Below, one piece after another: positions 62,058 to 64,000 of a DNA stretch of 64,000 nt. The translations under genes and the position numbers were made by a program. The first letter of the stretch is position 1. The number at the start of each line of letters is the position of its first letter. The notes below the pieces were generated by a model. The model was not told the DNA's origin, ran no database searches, and worked only from the letters and a program-made list of their open reading frames with translations. The DNA comes from Myxococcales bacterium (GTDB lineage: Bacteria; Myxococcota_A; Polyangia; Palsa-1104): positions 108,800-172,799 of the forward strand of contig PNAM01000117.1 in the NCBI GenBank assembly GCA_003170275.1, given 5' to 3'.

Positions 62058-63455
62058 TCAATTCGGGGCGCGCGGCTGCAAGCGGGCGAGCACCGCCGTG
62101 CCGCCGTAGACCGCGAGCGCCAGCAAGAGCGGGAACACCTCGACCAGGTAGCGCTGCGTGGTGACGTGCGGCATGGCGAACGAGAACAGCGCGGTGCGCG
62201 CCAGGATGCAGCTCCCGACTACCGCCAGCCAGCGACGGTCGGGTGAGCCGCGGCCCCGCCGATAGAGCAGCACCGCACCGGCGATCGCCAGCGCGTACAG
62301 GATGAGGTCCCAGGCCCAGAAGACCCCGCGCAGCTGCGGCAGCAGCATCCAGCGCACGCGCATCGGCGCCTCGTACTCGGGCAGCGGCGTGTACAGGTGC
62401 AGCACGCGCTGCAGCGGCAGCGTCACGAAGAAGCGGAACGGATGGCGGCGAAAGTGATCGTGCGCCAGCTTGGCGAACCCGGCAATCACCGGCGGCGTGA
62501 AGCGCTCCCGGTTGTAGCGCAGAAACAGCGCCTTGACCTCCTCGCGCTCGGCGGCGTCGTCGTACATCTCGGCGCGCAGCACGCCCGGGTTGTTCACGTC
62601 GAGCGGGCGATCGAGGTAGAACAGCAGGTCGTCATAGCCCTCCCCGGCGGCCGAGCAGGCCCACGTGCGCGTCCACGCGAACACCTCGTCGGGGAGCTCG
62701 CGCCCGTCTTGCGTCCGCCAGCGCGCGGCCCCCACGTGCGGGTCGCCGAAGCGTTGCAGGTTGCGGATCGGCCAGGGCGCGAACACCAGCGCCGCGCACA
62801 AGCCGAACGCCGCCGCGCCGCCGAGCTTGCGTGGCCACGACACCTTGGCGAACAGCAGGCCGAGCAGCACCGCCGGCGCCGCCACCGCTGCGTCGGCGCG
62901 CACCAGCAGCGCGAAGCCGGCCACCAGCCCGGCCGCGGCCGCGAACGCGATCGGCCGGCTGCGCATCGCGCGCAACGCCAGATACACCTCGAGCGTCGAG
63001 AGGAACGTCGACAGGCTCTCGGTGAGCCCGTAACACGAGAACAGAAACATCAGCGGGCAGGCGATCACCGCCGCGAAGCCGGCGAGCGCCGCGCGTTTCG
63101 CCATCCCCAGCTCGAGCAGCAGCAAGAACACCAACAGCGCGCTGCCCAGATCGCACAGCACGTTGACCCGCGTCGCGCGCCGCAGGTGGGTGTCGAGATC
63201 GACCGGCGCGGCGCCCACCGCGACGTAGGCGAGGAACAGCGGATACCCCGGCATGCGCGTGTAGGTGAGCTCGCGCGGCGGCGGGCCGTAGGCGAATCGC
63301 CCGTGCGCGCGCAGCTCCTGCGAGAGCTGGAAGTAGTGCAGGCCGTCCCCTGCCGGCGCGTGCCAGCTCGACACCAGCGCGAGGCGGAAGGCGAGCCCGA
63401 TCACGAGCACGCCGGCGACGAGCCAGGAGGTTGGTAGGGGTGCGCGGCGGGCCAT
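62058..63455 (-). CDS. PMT/GT39-type membrane glycosyltransferase
   Basis: A 465-residue polytopic protein from the ATG at 63455; the frame extends upstream but is not membrane-like. An early luminal Asp lies in SWHAPAGDGLHYFQLSQELR, followed by RMPGYPLFLAYV. Nine to eleven helices follow, as in GT39/PMT_2-type enzymes that take sugars from lipid carriers. It probably glycosylates lipids or proteins at the membrane. It is divergent from a lipid-sugar synthase-like GT2 gene, its likely supplier. Confidence 0.82.
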   Translation of the reverse strand: MARRAPLPTSWLVAGVLVIGLAFRLALVSSWHAPAGDGLHYFQLSQELRAHGRFAYGPPPRELTYTRMPGYPLFLAYVAVGAAPVDLDTHLRRATRVNVLCDLGSALLVFLLLLELGMAKRAALAGFAAVIACPLMFLFSCYGLTESLSTFLSTLEVYLALRAMRSRPIAFAAAAGLVAGFALLVRADAAVAAPAVLLGLLFAKVSWPRKLGGAAAFGLCAALVFAPWPIRNLQRFGDPHVGAARWRTQDGRELPDEVFAWTRTWACSAAGEGYDDLLFYLDRPLDVNNPGVLRAEMYDDAAEREEVKALFLRYNRERFTPPVIAGFAKLAHDHFRRHPFRFFVTLPLQRVLHLYTPLPEYEAPMRVRWMLLPQLRGVFWAWDLILYALAIAGAVLLYRRGRGSPDRRWLAVVGSCILARTALFSFAMPHVTTQRYLVEVFPLLLALAVYGGTAVLARLQPRAPN

Positions 63456-63515
63456 CCGGTGCGCGCGAATATAGCGCAGACCGGGCGCCGGCCTGTTGTA
63501 TACGTATTCGATCCC

Positions 63516-64000
63516 ATGGCCCCGAAGCGACTGTCGATCGTCATCCCCGTGTACAACGAGGTTTCGACCATCGCCGAGATCATCGAGCGGGTCCGGCGCG
63601 CGCCCGCGTGCGACCTCGAACGCGAGGTGATCGTCGTCGACGACGGCTCGACCGACGGGACGCACGACCTGCTCGCCGGCCTGCCCAAGGCGAGCGATCT
63701 GCGGGTGATCTTGAAGGAGCAGAATCAGGGCAAGGGCGCGGCGTTGCGCGACGGGTTCGCGGCGGCGACGGGCGACATCATCCTGGTGCAGGACGCCGAT
63801 CTCGAATACGACCCGCGCGAATACCCGCGTCTCCTGCAGCCGATCCTCGACGACGCCGCCGACGTGGTGTACGGCTCGCGCTTTCTAGGCGGCCCGCACC
63901 GCGTGTTGTATTTCTGGCACTACGTCGCCAACCGCGGGCTCACCCTGTTGTCGAACATGGCCACCGACCTGAACCTCACCGACATGGAGACCTGCTACAA
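63516..64000 (+). CDS. GT2 glycosyltransferase, dolichol-phosphate-mannose-synthase-like, cut by the window end
   Basis: The first 161 residues of a GT2 enzyme are visible: LSIVIPVYNEVSTIAEII, EVIVVDDGSTDGTHDLL and the metal-binding DAD in LVQDADLEYDP (93-95). The frame is open at the edge. This family makes polyprenyl-phosphate sugars from nucleotide sugars and passes them to GT39-type enzymes. The divergent GT39-type gene at 62058 fits that pathway. Confidence 0.85.
   Translation, partial: MAPKRLSIVIPVYNEVSTIAEIIERVRRAPACDLEREVIVVDDGSTDGTHDLLAGLPKASDLRVILKEQNQGKGAALRDGFAAATGDIILVQDADLEYDPREYPRLLQPILDDAADVVYGSRFLGGPHRVLYFWHYVANRGLTLLSNMATDLNLTDMETCY

Overview
The window comes from a GC-rich, gene-dense chromosome that looks like a myxobacterium-type member of the Myxococcota, probably close to the Polyangia. 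The evidence is internal. There are three Hanks-type Ser/Thr kinases and two sigma54 activators, one of them carrying an FHA domain. Two secreted proteins end in MYXO-CTERM-like tails, there are MopE-like Ca-binding lipoproteins, many Cys-rich lipoproteins, and overlapping ATGA/GTGA starts are common. Every assignment rests on reading motifs and translations by eye; no database search was run.

Layout. 1-3.7 kb: an edge-truncated membrane protein, a Crp/Fnr regulator, small proteins, a methyltransferase and a TetR remnant. 3.72-10.58 kb: a tRNA-Leu(CAA) whose last 16 bases recur exactly at 10563-10578. Between the copies lie a damaged Cys-rich gene, two paralogous helical proteins around a membrane protein, a DUF4157 protein and a GNAT remnant, so this is a candidate island. 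10.6-20.4 kb: a receiver protein, two more DUF4157 proteins, each next to a predicted solenoid protein, a Cys-rich repeat lipoprotein, a kinase, a YHYH lipoprotein and an ankyrin protein. 20.4-31.2 kb: divergent LysR/pirin, TerB plus TerB-phosphatase, an NtrC-type regulator, a KimA-like permease, a lone MacB-like permease and a propeller lipoprotein. 31.2-41.7 kb: secreted lipoproteins (CHRD, MopE-type, NHL), an FHA-sigma54 activator/TPR/kinase cluster, an HExxE secreted protein and a GH113-like hydrolase.

41.7-48.5 kb is a tight five-gene minus-strand operon: kinase, TPR-PEGA protein, substrate-binding-like lipoprotein, bile-acid/sodium-symporter-like permease and OprP-type porin. Together they could form a kinase-linked solute-uptake path from the outer membrane to the cytoplasm. 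48.9-56 kb: a TauE-like exporter, a degenerate histidine kinase, zinc-ribbon proteins, an RRM protein, rhodanese, GAF, EgtB with a propeller protein, and a cold-shock protein with a clear terminator. 56.1-58.5 kb is one uninterrupted frame that joins a trypsin-like protease (with its own MYXO-CTERM tail) to a complete MopE-type lipoprotein. 58.8-64 kb: a hybrid histidine kinase, a fluoride-riboswitch-like leader in front of a CLC-F-type fluoride antiporter, a small Cys-rich protein and two divergent glycosyltransferases.

Most notable are the DUF4157/solenoid cluster with a C-terminal domain shared by two of its proteins, the tRNA-Leu bracketed segment, the kinase-to-porin operon, the fluoride riboswitch/CLC-F unit and the protease-lipoprotein fusion.
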